64,000 nt of DNA from Chlorops oryzae. Its lineage: Eukaryota; Arthropoda; Insecta; Diptera; Chloropidae. Positions 32,354 through 43,318 of this stretch are shown one piece after another. The position numbers and the translations under genes are program-made. Each line of letters opens with the position of its first letter. Within the stretch, counting starts at the first letter, position 1. Under the pieces are notes generated by a model that did not search any database, was not told where the DNA came from, and worked only from the letters and a program-made list of their open reading frames with translations. The stretch lies in NCBI GenBank assembly GCA_020466095.1, contig CM035808.1, positions 70,829,152 to 70,893,151 of the forward strand, read 5' to 3'.

Positions 32354-32357
32354 TGCC

Positions 32358-33634
32358 AATGAAATTCCGTTTCAATGACGGAGTAACCCAAATTATTAAC
32401 AATTTAATTCTAAGGAAAAATTATTCCTTTCGACATAAAACACTTAGTCGAATTACAAAAAAAAAATTCAAAAACTTCGAACAAACTTTATTAGTGGTTT
32501 TGGTCGGCTTTCACTGCGTACCCAGCATGCATTCGTACTTAGATTTGTTTCTTTCATTTCTCGCTCCCTTAACTAGTGTTTTTTTCTTTTTACGAGTATG
32601 GCAGCAAAGAAATGAAAAATTTTCACTGTATTTGTACAGATGCTTGGCCCAGTGAAAGGTCCAAAATTTGGTTCATGTTCTTAGAACGAAATTTATTGCT
32701 TACCGAATGCGTACCTGCCTTTGCTTACTCACTCGCCTTCACACCCCGTCTACTTATGGCATTTTCTTCCACTAGTAGTGCAGCGAAAAAGTTGAATAGT
32801 TGCAAAGACAGCCTGCGCCTTCTGGTCCAGCGCTTTATAGGGAAATAACAATAATATCTCGGACGTTTATATATCTTTTTCTCGCGTAATTTTGATTGCA
32901 TGTTCTAAGAACGAATAATTTGTATTATGGTTAAATGGTACCTCGCGAATAATTTCAAAAAGGATGCCGATTTCGCGTCGCAGTTTGGCTTAGGAAACGA
33001 TTTTATTTTGTATATATATTCTTCATTTAATTTTTAGTTTCTTTTTTTTTAATGCTTTGCGGCAGGTTATATAAACAGCGCACATCCGAGAATGCTCGCT
33101 GGACGTATTAACTTTCCTTCGGTACGTCGAAAATCTATACAGGCAGGCAGGAAGGATCCACCTGTTAGTTGGTTTGTGACATGGTCACCTTTTTAAAACT
33201 GCAAGCAGTTCCGGGTGGGTCAGTCGTTGCCAAACTATATCGCTATTTGCTGCACATTTATGAGATAACTATCAGGTCTCTTGCAACTCCTAGCGTATTT
33301 TCGATATCAATCCCAGTTAAAAATTTTGCTATAACTGCTATGCTGCGAGGAGTCTGGCCGACACTTGCTCTTGGGTGAGTTGTAATCTCGCCACTCCTCT
33401 CTACTCTGTTCGGTTGCTGTCGTTGCCCGAAGGTACGATCCACCAACCGTCACTAATTAATTTTGTTCCACACTCCACGGATCCTGGTCCGTCTATCCGC
33501 AAGAGCCTGATACTTTCCCAGTTACCTGAAATTCAAGGGTACCCCTTTTATATTTCCCCAACAATTTGTATGGTAAATAAAATTTTTTAAATTATAATTT
33601 GTAAAAAAATATTAATAAAAAAAAAAACATTCAC
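32358..33634. other. No gene seen; possible continuation of element A leader
   Basis: This is the sequence on the far side of the element B insertion and should be contiguous with 7173 before B arrived. No protein is recognised. A TATATAAA at about 33069-33076 followed by a GC-rich stretch could be a promoter-like patch on the plus strand, but nothing downstream supports a gene. Confidence 0.4.
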
Positions 33635-34398
33635 AAAGGGTATATCACTATAAGCATAGTGATTCTGCCCCGGAAGCCGATTTCAACTTTAGTTGGTTTA
33701 CTGTTTAGGTCAACGTACGAAGTTTAATTTTCGGGAAGATTTTGCTCTCGATCTCCTATAGTCCTTGAATATCCTTAAGAAAGGGGGTTTTTTAGAGAAG
33801 ATTTAAAAAAAATCATATCTAAGACAACTATAAAGATAGAATATTCATTTAAAAACATTTATATAGAAAATTACTCAGAAAATATGAAAAAAATATTTTT
33901 CAGGTAATTTTGCTAAAACCAATACATGCTCCCATGGAAGGATATATTTCCATGACAATTTTTTTGTTGTTCGAGATGTGCGACTAACTCAATTAAAACT
34001 CTCAAAAATAGAACTTTAGACCAGGATTAAGTGTGCTGAGTTTCAATACGCTCAGGCACATAGAACATCCTTAAAAATGGCAAGTTAAAAAAAATTTTGC
34101 ATACTTTTCGGGTATACCTGTGATTGCTATGCATGGCTATGATTTTCAGTCTAGTTATTTCATGAGAATTTGTGTAACAAACAACAAAGAATAACAAAAA
34201 ATGGCTTAATCCTAGAGAAAAATCTAACCGCAGTCCAAATATTCCCTAATTCCACCGAAAAATCTTACCCAAATAAAAGTTGCAAAACAACTAATCTATG
34301 AAATATGTAAACAACGCAATAAAACCCGAAAGTGAACCAAATCAATCTACCTGTCTACCAGCAACTGGAGAAGAATTCATCCCTGCATTTTTTTAAAA
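33635..34398 (+). repeat. Left terminal inverted repeat
   Basis: Pairs with 36255-37012. It could form a ~760-bp stem in single-stranded DNA or in a read-through transcript. Confidence 0.88.
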
Positions 34399-34587
34399 TT
34401 CCAACCTAAAAGCCCAATACCATAACAGATAAAGATGCAAATAAGTATAAATTGATTCTATTTGCATTCATAGTCTTAATCGCACTAATCAACTCAAACA
34501 CTTAGAATGTCTTGATGCGCTAACTGCAACCGTGTTTTGCTTTGCCTTAAACAACAAACAAAAAAAATTAAGAAAGAGGACGAAGCC

Positions 34588-36168
34588 ATGCGCTATTCTC
34601 AAGTTATCGAAAAACCTATGAATGTCGGAGACGTTCTTTGCAACAGATGTCGGCTTTTGCCTTATAGACGTTGTACCCGTCAAAAATTAGCCGAACAACC
34701 ATCGCCACAAGGGAGTGCCGTAGCTGAGGAAACAATTGAAGATATCAGAGAAACCATGCAATCTGAAGGAAGCCAAAGTTTGGAAAATTCATCAAAAGAG
34801 GACAGCGACGAGGAATTCTATTATCAAATTCGTGACACCGATGGATGTGAAAACGTCATGGAATTGCCGATCAAAAGGGCTGTCGCTACGCATAGATATT
34901 GTATTTTATGCAAAGCTACTAAAAATTTGAAGACAATTCCGGAAAACGCCAGAGTTCAAGTCTACATTCAACGCGACTTATTTATACAAAATGGCGATCG
35001 CTGCTGCGATACACATCTAATTGGGAATATTTTTTACAAGGATCAAGTGCCATTACTACAAGCATTTTCAAACACCAGTCAGCTCAGCCCCGAAGAAGTG
35101 CATACATTTTTACGAAAAGTTTCAGCGAGAGCGGACACATCGCTTGTTGACCAGATTGTAGATTTTTCCATGCCGGAGCAGCAGCTAAGAGTTTCCACAG
35201 GACTCAGTTGGGAAAATATAATCGAGCTTAGAGATATGTTTACATCAATGCGAACTTCTTGCAGTCGCACTGTAACTCAAGCTCTAGTTGTCTTTTTGAT
35301 GAAAATGACAACGGGTAATTCCAACAGACTTATTTCGAGCATTTTAAGTCTACAGAGCGAGCAATTGGTATCAAAATACTGCAGCCAAATAATTAGATAT
35401 TTCACAACGGATGTTCTACCATACCATTTTGGAGTACAAGCATTATCGCGGGAGGACATCATCAACAAACACACATCATATATAGCAAAAAAGCTGTATA
35501 ACATCGAACACGAGCTAATGCTTATTTGTGATGGAACATATATACGACATCAGAAGAGCCAGAACAACGCATATCAACGGAAATCATATTCGGTTCAAAA
35601 GAAAGTACCTTTATGCAAGCCATTCACTGTTTGCTGCACCAACGGCTATATAGTTGATTTCTTCGGACCGTTCTACAGCACAAACAACGATGCCACCATT
35701 ATGAAGAAAATTTTTGAGGATGCAGAAGGACTAAAAACTTTGTTGCAACCAGGAGACATGTTTTTGGTCGACCGCGGATTTAGAGATGTTACGGAAGATT
35801 TAAAAAACGAAGGCTTTATCCCCCTTATGCCAGCTTTTAAAGGGAAGAAAAAACAATTGACAACTGAGGAATCGATGCACGGAACGATTGGTCAGAAGTT
35901 CAAAATTTTACACCATACTCTCGACAATAAAATGTTACCGAAGGTGAGGTCCATCAGCAGGATTGCAGGATTCCTGCACAATAAATATGGAAAACGTTTG
36001 CAGTCAGATAAGAATCTAGCGGACGATATAGTTGATCAAATAACTATGAAAATGGGGACCGAAAATACTCTAAGTATAGAAGATGAGGAAAATAATTGGA
36101 ACAGGAGAAGAACGGCATTTCAACCATTAAATGCATCGAATGTTCAGGATTTTCCAAAACTTCGCTGA
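34588..36168 (+). CDS. DDE transposase, ISL2EU/IS5-Harbinger-like
   Basis: An open 526-codon frame (start chosen at the ATG at 34588; an in-frame TTG lies 51 bp upstream). The N-terminus has a Cys/His cluster (CNRCRLLPYRRC; later CILC...CCDTHL) that looks like a zinc-binding DNA-binding module. The catalytic domain has D315 in ICDGTYIRHQKS, D395 in FLVDRGFRD and a candidate Glu at 427/428 (TTEESMHG). The spacing between the second Asp and the Glu is short compared with what I recall of relatives, so a small internal deletion beside the catalytic Glu is possible. It would cut at the inverted repeats. Family assignment is from motif memory, not a search. Confidence 0.75.
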   Translation: MRYSQVIEKPMNVGDVLCNRCRLLPYRRCTRQKLAEQPSPQGSAVAEETIEDIRETMQSEGSQSLENSSKEDSDEEFYYQIRDTDGCENVMELPIKRAVATHRYCILCKATKNLKTIPENARVQVYIQRDLFIQNGDRCCDTHLIGNIFYKDQVPLLQAFSNTSQLSPEEVHTFLRKVSARADTSLVDQIVDFSMPEQQLRVSTGLSWENIIELRDMFTSMRTSCSRTVTQALVVFLMKMTTGNSNRLISSILSLQSEQLVSKYCSQIIRYFTTDVLPYHFGVQALSREDIINKHTSYIAKKLYNIEHELMLICDGTYIRHQKSQNNAYQRKSYSVQKKVPLCKPFTVCCTNGYIVDFFGPFYSTNNDATIMKKIFEDAEGLKTLLQPGDMFLVDRGFRDVTEDLKNEGFIPLMPAFKGKKKQLTTEESMHGTIGQKFKILHHTLDNKMLPKVRSISRIAGFLHNKYGKRLQSDKNLADDIVDQITMKMGTENTLSIEDEENNWNRRRTAFQPLNASNVQDFPKLR

Positions 36169-36254
36169 AATTTTAACAAACATTTTTGATGAAACTGAAG
36201 TCACAGTTGTTAATAAATTCAGACGAGTTGAAGGGAAGATTAAATATTCTAGTA

Positions 36255-37012
36255 TTTTTAAAAATGCAGGGATGAATTCTTCTCCAGTTGCAGGTAGACA
36301 GGTAGATTGATTTGGTTGACTTTCGGGTTTTATTGCGTTGTTTACATATTTCATAGATTAGTTGTTTTGCAATTTATTTGGGTAAGATTTTTCGGTGGAA
36401 TTAGGGAATATTTGGACTGCGGTTAGATTTTTCTCAGGATTAAGCAATTTTTTATTATTCTTTGTTGTTTGTTACACAAATTCTCATGAAATAACTAGAC
36501 TGAAAATCATATTCATGCATAGCAATCACAGGTATACCCGAAAAGTATGCAACGTTTTTTTAACTTGCCATTTTTAAGGATGTTCTAGGTGCCTGAGCGT
36601 ATTGAACAGCACACTTAATCCTGGTCTAAAGTTCTATTTTTGAGAGTTTTAATTGAGATAGTCGCACATCTCGAACAACAACAAAATTGTCATGGAAATA
36701 TATCCTTCCATGGGAGCATGTATTGGTTTTAGCAAAATTACCTGAAAAATATTTTTTTCATATTTTCTGAGTAATTTTCTATATAAATGTTTTTAAATGA
36801 ATATTCTATCTTTATAGTTGTCTTAGATATGATTTTTTTTTTAAATTTTCTCTAAAAAACCCCCTTTCTTAAGGATATTCAAGGACTATAGGAGATCGAG
36901 AGCAAAATCTTCCCGAAAATTAAACTTCGTACGTTTACCTAAACAGTAAACCAACTAAAGTTGAAATCGGCTTCCGGGGCAGAATCACTATGCTTATAGT
37001 GCTATACCCTTT
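36255..37012 (-). repeat. Right terminal inverted repeat
   Basis: Inverted copy of 33635-34398. Differences include small indels (for example CAAAACAACTAAT against TAGTTGTTTTGCAATTT region) showing the arms have drifted. Confidence 0.88.
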
Positions 37013-37637
37013 AGGCACTCACCAATTTCGCCATCGCCCTGCTCGTTGTTTTTTTTTTGTCGTCTGCATCCTCCTACGATTTTCGAGCTCTTTTCAGCTA
37101 TTCTTCGAATGAGCCTTCGAAATTCCGTCGAAAAAAAAAATTCTTCTTTTGCTTTTGACGCCTCCGTCTAATCGCGTCACGTAAATCTGCCGATAGTCCG
37201 TTTGGGATTATGCTTTTGGGTTCACGCTTGGTTTATGAACTTGTGAAATTATCAATCAACACTTGCACACTCATGGAAGGGATTCAATATATTTTTTTTT
37301 TTTTATTGCCAATTATTTTACAATTTCTGATTCCCTTTTTAGTAAAAAAAAAATTTAATATTATATTTTTTTTTAATTCAATTTAATTATTAAAATTTTA
37401 TATTTTTTTTTTGTCACAGTCACGATGTTCTTGAGTCACTTTTCTCTTATTATAATTTTTTTTTCTTTAATTTAATTTAATTTAAAAATTGAGGGTTTTT
37501 TTCACAGTTACGGTGTTCTTGAGTCACTTTTCTCTTGTTTTTTCCCTTTAAAATTTAATTAAAATTTAAGAATTTTTTTTTTTCTTTTTAGGAGGGCTTT
37601 CGTTCTTTTTTTTTTTATCTAGAAACCGCACTTCTAG
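37013..37637. other. No gene seen; T-rich with a local tandem duplication
   Basis: Two copies of a ~90-bp phrase containing TTCTTGAGTCACTTTTCTCTT occur at about 37413-37465 and 37503-37545. The stretch adjoins the primer site at 37638 and may be leader of element A. Confidence 0.45.
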
Positions 37638-37651
37638 ATCCTACGGGCTGC
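37638..37651 (-). promoter_or_regulatory. Putative primer-binding site (element A or relative)
   Basis: On the minus strand TGGCGCAGCCCGTA, the same tRNA-Ser-type start as element B, adjoins a sequence beginning TGTAACG on the plus strand at about 37655. This marks the inner edge of a minus-strand 5' LTR. Confidence 0.6.
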
Positions 37652-37654
37652 GCC

Positions 37655-38134
37655 AATGTAACGTTTTTCTCCTACCGTTAAAAATCCTCCTAAGAATTCC
37701 ACTTTCACCTTTTTATTATTTTAATTTCTTTATTTTGTATTTTTTTGTTTACTTCAGTTTATATTAGTTTTAATTTTAATTTCAATACTACGACTAACGG
37801 TCACAACTGCTTTATTCTGCAAATTTCACACCTACTTATAACTTACAAACTACGTTCGCCGTTGCGAACTCTGCTGCAGTCTCTTCTTTTGCCGCCTCAG
37901 CGACCTTATTGTCCATTCCAATTGCACTCTGCGTTCTCGCTTCTTCCGTCTTTTGCTGTAATTTTGCATTTTCGCGCGTGTCGTCTTGACCTAGTTCTTT
38001 ACAATGTCTGCTAACGGGTGCGTTTTGCGTTGACCCGTATTCGTTGCTGAGCTTAATGCATACAGTAAGCCCTCGAAACTGCTGTATGTTTGCATGCTCA
38101 CAACAGTATGCTCACACAGCATCAAATACCCACG
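37655..38134 (-). repeat. Probable 5' LTR (element A), outer end unclear
   Basis: Starts TGTAACG next to the primer site. A dispersed repeat begins at 38135, so the outer end is hidden or displaced; GTTACA just after that repeat (about 38715-38720) could be the matching end. The second LTR is not in the window, so the call rests on the primer site alone. Confidence 0.42.
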
Positions 38135-38717
38135 TTTTTATACCCAGCGTAAGCTGGGTATATTAGTTTTGTGCGAATCCTGTAACAGCCAGAACTAAGA
38201 TCTGTAGATATAGACATACGTATAAGGTACATAAGCGCACCACGTTAAGCCCACCTAACACCTTTTCCATTACAGCGTACAAAGTATTGATGATACAAAC
38301 CCAATTGTTGTTTTGTTGTTTTATTTGATAGGTTCTTAGCCTTTCATTACGGAAGTAACGAAAAATATCCATTTATGGGCGTGGAAGTGGGCGGGCCACA
38401 TACATTTTTTTCTACACCTTTCATTCGCTTGAAATTCGTAACATAGGTTGACCCAGGCGACTGAATGGTGTTGGAAAAAATTAATGTGGCCCGCTCACTG
38501 CCACGCCCACAAATGAAGATTTTTCGTTAATCCCGAAGTAAAAGGCGTAGAAGCTTCAAAATCGCAACAAAAGTTGACCAAGGCGAATGAAAGGTGTAGG
38601 GAAATTTTTTTGTGGCATGCCCAAAAATGAAGATTTTTCGTAGCATAGTGCGTCAATAATGTCGGGACGCTGGGTATTTCAAAGTCGGACTTGACCGACC
38701 TTAGCTTTCTTACTTGT
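38135..38717. repeat. Dispersed repeat starting TATACCCAGCGTAAGCTGGG
   Basis: The start is a palindrome (TACCCAGCGTAAGCTGGGTA) and the end is GACGCTGGGTATTTCAAAG...CTTACTTGTT. The last ~75 bp recur at 54235-54312. It looks like a common non-coding element; no family name is assigned. Confidence 0.65.
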
Positions 38718-40737
38718 TACAAAATGAAAGTTTTTTGCTTATAACTTTCATATTTGTCATCCGATTATTAAGTTCTGTGGCTTTAAATGTTCGTTTGGTG
38801 GGATAATTTGCACTTGTTGCTAAGAGTTGGGTCGATAAGTAAGTGAAAGTAGCGAAAAATATGAGCGAAAAATTACCCTTTTGACCTCATCGAAGTTACA
38901 ACTTGACTCGTAGGGTGGCGCACTAAATGTATGCGTACGGTCTTTACCTTTTCGAATGAGGCCTACCTGGTTTGCTATTTCTTACGGTAATTGAGTTATG
39001 ACCCAAAATAAGGGGCAAAGTAGAGAAATTTGACTTTTTTCACATTTTGAATCATATCTCGGAAACGCTACTTAAATCCTTCGAACCATTGACCTTTTTG
39101 GAATGAGGGAACCCCAAGCTAACATACAGTGACCAATAGAAAAAAATGACAGAAACGCTGTAGCATTGTGTTATCAATAAGATTCGATAGATTTCCAAGT
39201 ATTAAAGGCTGTGATTTGCTGCCAGAGTTGGTGTCGCAGAAGCTGAAGAGTTTCAATACAATGTCGATTTTAACCTTTCCATTGCAAGATGTTCTCTGGA
39301 TCAAACCTGGTAAATAATCATTATAAAATTAGTGGATGAAAGGTCAGCTTATTTGGTACAAGAGATTCAAATAACCATTAAAATTATTTATTTGCATGCT
39401 GAACCGCAATGATGACGATTACGAAATAATTCAACGATAATGCAGATTATCTTTGATTAATAAAAAAAAAAACAAAAATATTAAAAATTGTAAAAAAAAA
39501 ATTATATAAAGTAGATAACTTTTGATTATTTTGATTTTGACGTGATAACGTCTATTAAATTGATAATAGGACGCTCGAAAATCGAAAAAATTACGCAAGT
39601 GATTTCAATGTTCGTTCAACATGTTCATCATTCAATTTACGCGACACACAAACGCACTCAAGCATAGCAGAGTGTTCGCTGTCATGAGAATGCAAATCGC
39701 CTCAATCGTCTTTTCATAAGCAAGACAAGAAAATAGCCAAACGTCCCAATACCAATTGACGTATGGCTATGGGCGCACACACAAATTCACACATGTCACG
39801 CAATCGACAGACAAGCGCATATAGACAAGCGGGCACTGCCGAAAAACAATCAAAATAAAAAACACTCCCAATGTGTTGAGGGAAGATGTCCGATTGTTTT
39901 GTCCTTTCCGTGATCGTTTCTACGTATTCCTAGCGCGTGCGTTGTCTTCATATGGAACGTTGTCTTTCTTTCCTCGATATCACGCTTTCAGTGTTTGATA
40001 TTTAAAAGCAACGAAAGAGTACATTATATCCTATTTTAGCCTACATACTCTTTGGATATGTGAACAACCAAATTTTAAAAACAAAGACAAAGTTCTGAAT
40101 CCTGTATTTTTAAATAAAATAACAGAGCAACTAAATATTTTCACCCCCCTGCAAACTTTATCGAAATTTTTAAAATTTGCGTGTCGCTGTTTGTTTGTAT
40201 GACCGTTAAGCTGCAATTAGTGTGAAACTGTCAAGTGTTTGTTGTATTTCCGCAACTATGAAATAATAATAAACACATGACAGCCAACGCTTCAGCTTAA
40301 GCTTCATTATAATTGCAGCCTTGGGTATCTTAGTAGTTATACACTCTTTGGTTACATGACTTCAACCTACAATTCTCAAAAGCATTATGCAGATGAACAT
40401 ATAAGACGTAACAAAATTATCCGAAAAATTTTTTGAAATTTTTCACGCACTCATATAAATTGTGCAGATTATTTTGTGAAAAGAAAAATTGCTACATCAT
40501 CATACTCTGCATGTTAAATATATGTAGGCTGTGCAAAGTTAAACTTAAATTTTGTAAGAATAGGGCCGACAAAAATTTTTTAAACGATTGCAGGGATCAG
40601 TGCTCGGATTCTAAAATTTTTTAGATGGTAGATTTTTAAAGAAGAAGGGGTAGATTCATATAAAAAGTTGTAGATTTGAAATTGCCTAAAATATTAATAT
40701 CGTTGAGGTGGTCAGAGTGGCTAAGGTTTTGGTTAAA
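38718..40737. other. No gene seen
   Basis: A/T-rich sequence without a recognisable coding frame. A near-palindrome GACGTGATAACGTC is at about 39539-39552. Nothing else stands out. Confidence 0.5.
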
Positions 40738-40784
40738 GATACCTGATGATGAACCTGCAAGCTAGGTTCGAAACCGGTCGTATC
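40738..40784 (+). ncRNA. Hammerhead ribozyme, Penelope-type minimal fold
   Basis: All parts of the fold are present: stem I GATAC (40738-40742) with GTATC (40780-40784); core CTGATGA (40743-40749); stem II GAACCT (40751-40756) with AGGTTC (40764-40769) around a 7-base loop; core GAAA (40770-40773); stem III ACC with GGT (40773-40778) without a loop; predicted cleavage after the C of GTC (40779). The loopless palindromic stem III is known from Penelope-like element ribozymes, which can act as dimers. No RT or GIY-YIG frame lies next to it. Confidence 0.85.
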
Positions 40785-42586
40785 GGCTTTCCACACTTCT
40801 CGGCAATTTATGAAAAATAAATTTTTCCAATTGCCAAATAATACATTTTTCACTATAAGTGAAAAGTGGGGGACCAAAAGCCCAAATAATAATTAATGAA
40901 ATATGAAGATGATCAAAAATAACAATTATTAATATGTATAGGAATTCGTCTCATCTGATCATGTAGAAAATTGGGAAATTACAATGTGTTTAAGTATTCT
41001 CTCTTCTTTTAAAAAAAGTGTGTCAATATTTATTGGATGTCGTCAAGCGCCAATACTGTCATTCTTGACAACATTCTTGACAATAGGAAGCTGCCAACAT
41101 ATTTTTCAAAAACACATAACATTGATGCACATTTTTGATTCTCTCAATGATTCTAAATTATCGTAAAATAAATAAAACAAAGGCATAAATAAGTAAAAAA
41201 AAAAACCGGCAGATTTGGACCTAGCGTGGTATAAGTGTTAATAGTGAAAATAGTGGCCGATCTAACATCAAAGTGGTAGTAGTCCGAGCACTGCCGGGGA
41301 TCGAAAATATTTATGACATTGATTTTGAAAACTTTTATATGCAATTTTAATTTAAAAATTGAAGTATAACTTTTATTTTCTATCTTATACCTATATTAAA
41401 GATCGCCAAAAAAATTTAAAAATGAGACCTATTTTCTAACATTTAAATTAATAATTCGAAGGGCAGGGAGTTTGAATAATCGTCAAAAATAGCGTACGTG
41501 ATACTTAAATGGTCACTTTTATGAACATAATGAGTGTTTTCTTATGACGTTATCACGTAAAACTATCGTCCGTAAATTGACTTTACAGACACAAATTATT
41601 TATATTTGACTATTTTTGAATAAATTGGGTTTTTCTTGATTATAAAGATTATTCTTGATCTTTGAAATTGTTCTTTAATTATTTCGATTATGCATTCAAT
41701 ATTTTTATTGATTTTTAATATAAGCGATTTTTTTTCTCATGCAATAAACAACTTCAACCTTTATTACGTAATGCGATGCGTGTATGGGCGTATCCGGAAA
41801 TTCAATAAGGGATGGGCAAGATTGAAAATGTTGGCTTTATGTGGTTTTTAAGACTTTCGCAAATGTTTAGATTGGGTCTCTTATGCAAGCCAGATTCCAC
41901 TTATATCTTCTGAAAATGTAGGATATTTTCTTCCATTTGGTGATAGTTTTCAAAAACTCTTTTGCTATTTGTATCCAGCAGGCACGATTAAGGGGGTGGC
42001 AGGTTCCCTCCCGCGCCGTACCCCGTTAACAAAGGGGGAATGATTTGTGGTCTTAATGATGCGACGTAATTTCCTTTCATCCGACCTGTCGCTTGGCCTA
42101 TCGCTGTGGAACAACCACTTGTGTAAGTTTACTTATTATACATGATCAGATGTTTTGGTGCACTCATTAAAATATAAGCGAATATCCGTTACGGCTTAGC
42201 AAAAACAAAGCATAGGTATTAGGCTTTTATTTAAATACAGAACATGCCAGTCGGCAATTAGGTCTTGCATGAATCTCGTCGTCAATGAATCCACAAATGA
42301 CATAAGTAAAAAATGTAATGTAGAAAAAAATTATGAGTACCTAAAAATAAAGTCGATGACAGCGGTCGAAAATTTAACGAAAAATGTGTTCATGTTTCAT
42401 CGCCAAGTGACCAAACGCGTCATCGGATTTCATCGAAACTTTCTGGGTTTGTTGGAGACACTCCGTTGATGGTTTATGTGATGGTTGAAAGAAATCGGTT
42501 CACAGTAGTTCAAGGTTCAAGTTCAAGGTTTCGGGTGTGATTTTTTGAATTGCCAGTTTTCGCATATTTTCACGTTTGGATAATCT
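40785..42586. other. No gene seen
   Basis: A/T-rich. ACGTGATAACGTCATAAG (minus strand, about 41543-41560) echoes the palindrome at 39539. No coding frame is recognised. Confidence 0.5.
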
Positions 42587-43318
42587 CCCAGCCAACCATT
42601 GGAGCCCGCACGTTGCACCTTTAGGACTCCCAATGCCGTGCGTTTACACTCCTAAGGAGCCTCCTAAAGAGATCCTTAATGAGCGTGTTTGCGGGAGAAA
42701 AGGGCATTTTCAAAACATATGAAAAAAGTGTATCCAGCGGACTCCTAAAAGGAGCGTTTTTGGCGTCCTAAAATGCTCCCTCAGATAAACCGCAAGTATT
42801 CCGTGCGGACTCCTATATAAGCCTACAATTTAAAAAAAGGACTCCTAAATTAATCCAAAGATAACCCAGGAAGATTGTTTTAGGATTGCTTGATTTCCTG
42901 TACATTTAGAAATAATAAAAACAACCATTTTCCTTCTTAACATTTTCTAAGGCATTCCAAAAAAATATTTATTATTATTTTTATCAAATACTTTTACTTA
43001 GGACATTGTTATATGTTAGTTTCTAAAAGTTATCCAAAAGGTTTTCTCCCCTAACACTCTATTCCATTTTATTAAGGGAAATTCCCGTAAAGTTACATCA
43101 CCATTAGTTGCATAAAGTTGCAAGCCATAAAGAATGAAAAAAATCATGCCAACTAGATAATGAAATCTTAAAGCATGACTCTCTGAACGCTCCTTCACGG
43201 TGCTCTTGAGAAGCCCATTGCCGGAGCACTCCGAAAACGCTCCTTCAAGGAGTCCAAGCGCTCCTAAAACGATCCTTCAAGGTGTCTAGGTGGGAGTCCT
43301 TTAAAACTGTTGGCTGGG
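42587..43318. mobile_element. Putative MITE with CCCAGCCAAC inverted ends
   Basis: Left end CCCAGCCAAC and right end GTTGGCTGGG are perfect inverted repeats. Both subterminal regions carry many CTCCT/AGGAG words (for example CTCCTAAGGAGCCTCCTAAA on the left and GCTCCTTCAAGGAGTCC on the right). The interior has no gene. No clean target duplication was found. Confidence 0.6.

Larger units (their letters stand above)
7170..32357 (-). mobile_element. Ty3/Gypsy element B: one LTR pair around a triplicated gag-pol interior
   Basis: The outer limits are a 5' LTR at 31349-32353 and a 3' LTR at 7174-8174, with TGTTGTG...CACAACA ends, flanked by the target duplication TGCC (7170-7173 and 32354-32357). 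A primer site adjoins the 5' LTR and a polypurine tract adjoins the 3' LTR, so these are a true pair. Between them are three tandem copies of coiled coil-gag-pro-pol with no LTR between copies. A LINE interrupts the first copy. All copies carry stops, so the element is non-autonomous. Confidence 0.92.
33635..37012 (+). mobile_element. DNA transposon with ~760-bp terminal inverted repeats
   Basis: The ends are inverted copies starting AAAGGGTATA and continuing with CACTATAAGCATAGTG. The inverted repeats span about 33635-34398 and 36255-37012, with a few small differences. A DDE transposase gene lies between. Length 3378 bp. I could not find a convincing target duplication (flanks TTCAC and AGGCA). 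Very long inverted repeats are unusual for the IS5/Harbinger-like group. Confidence 0.88.

Noticed and set aside
33069..33076. TATATAAA as a host gene promoter
   Set aside because: No coding exon, initiator or downstream gene is visible; TATA-like words are common in this A/T-rich sequence.
37745..38014. 89-codon plus frame as a gene
   Set aside because: Falls in the putative LTR and reads as Phe/Ser/Leu-rich noise.
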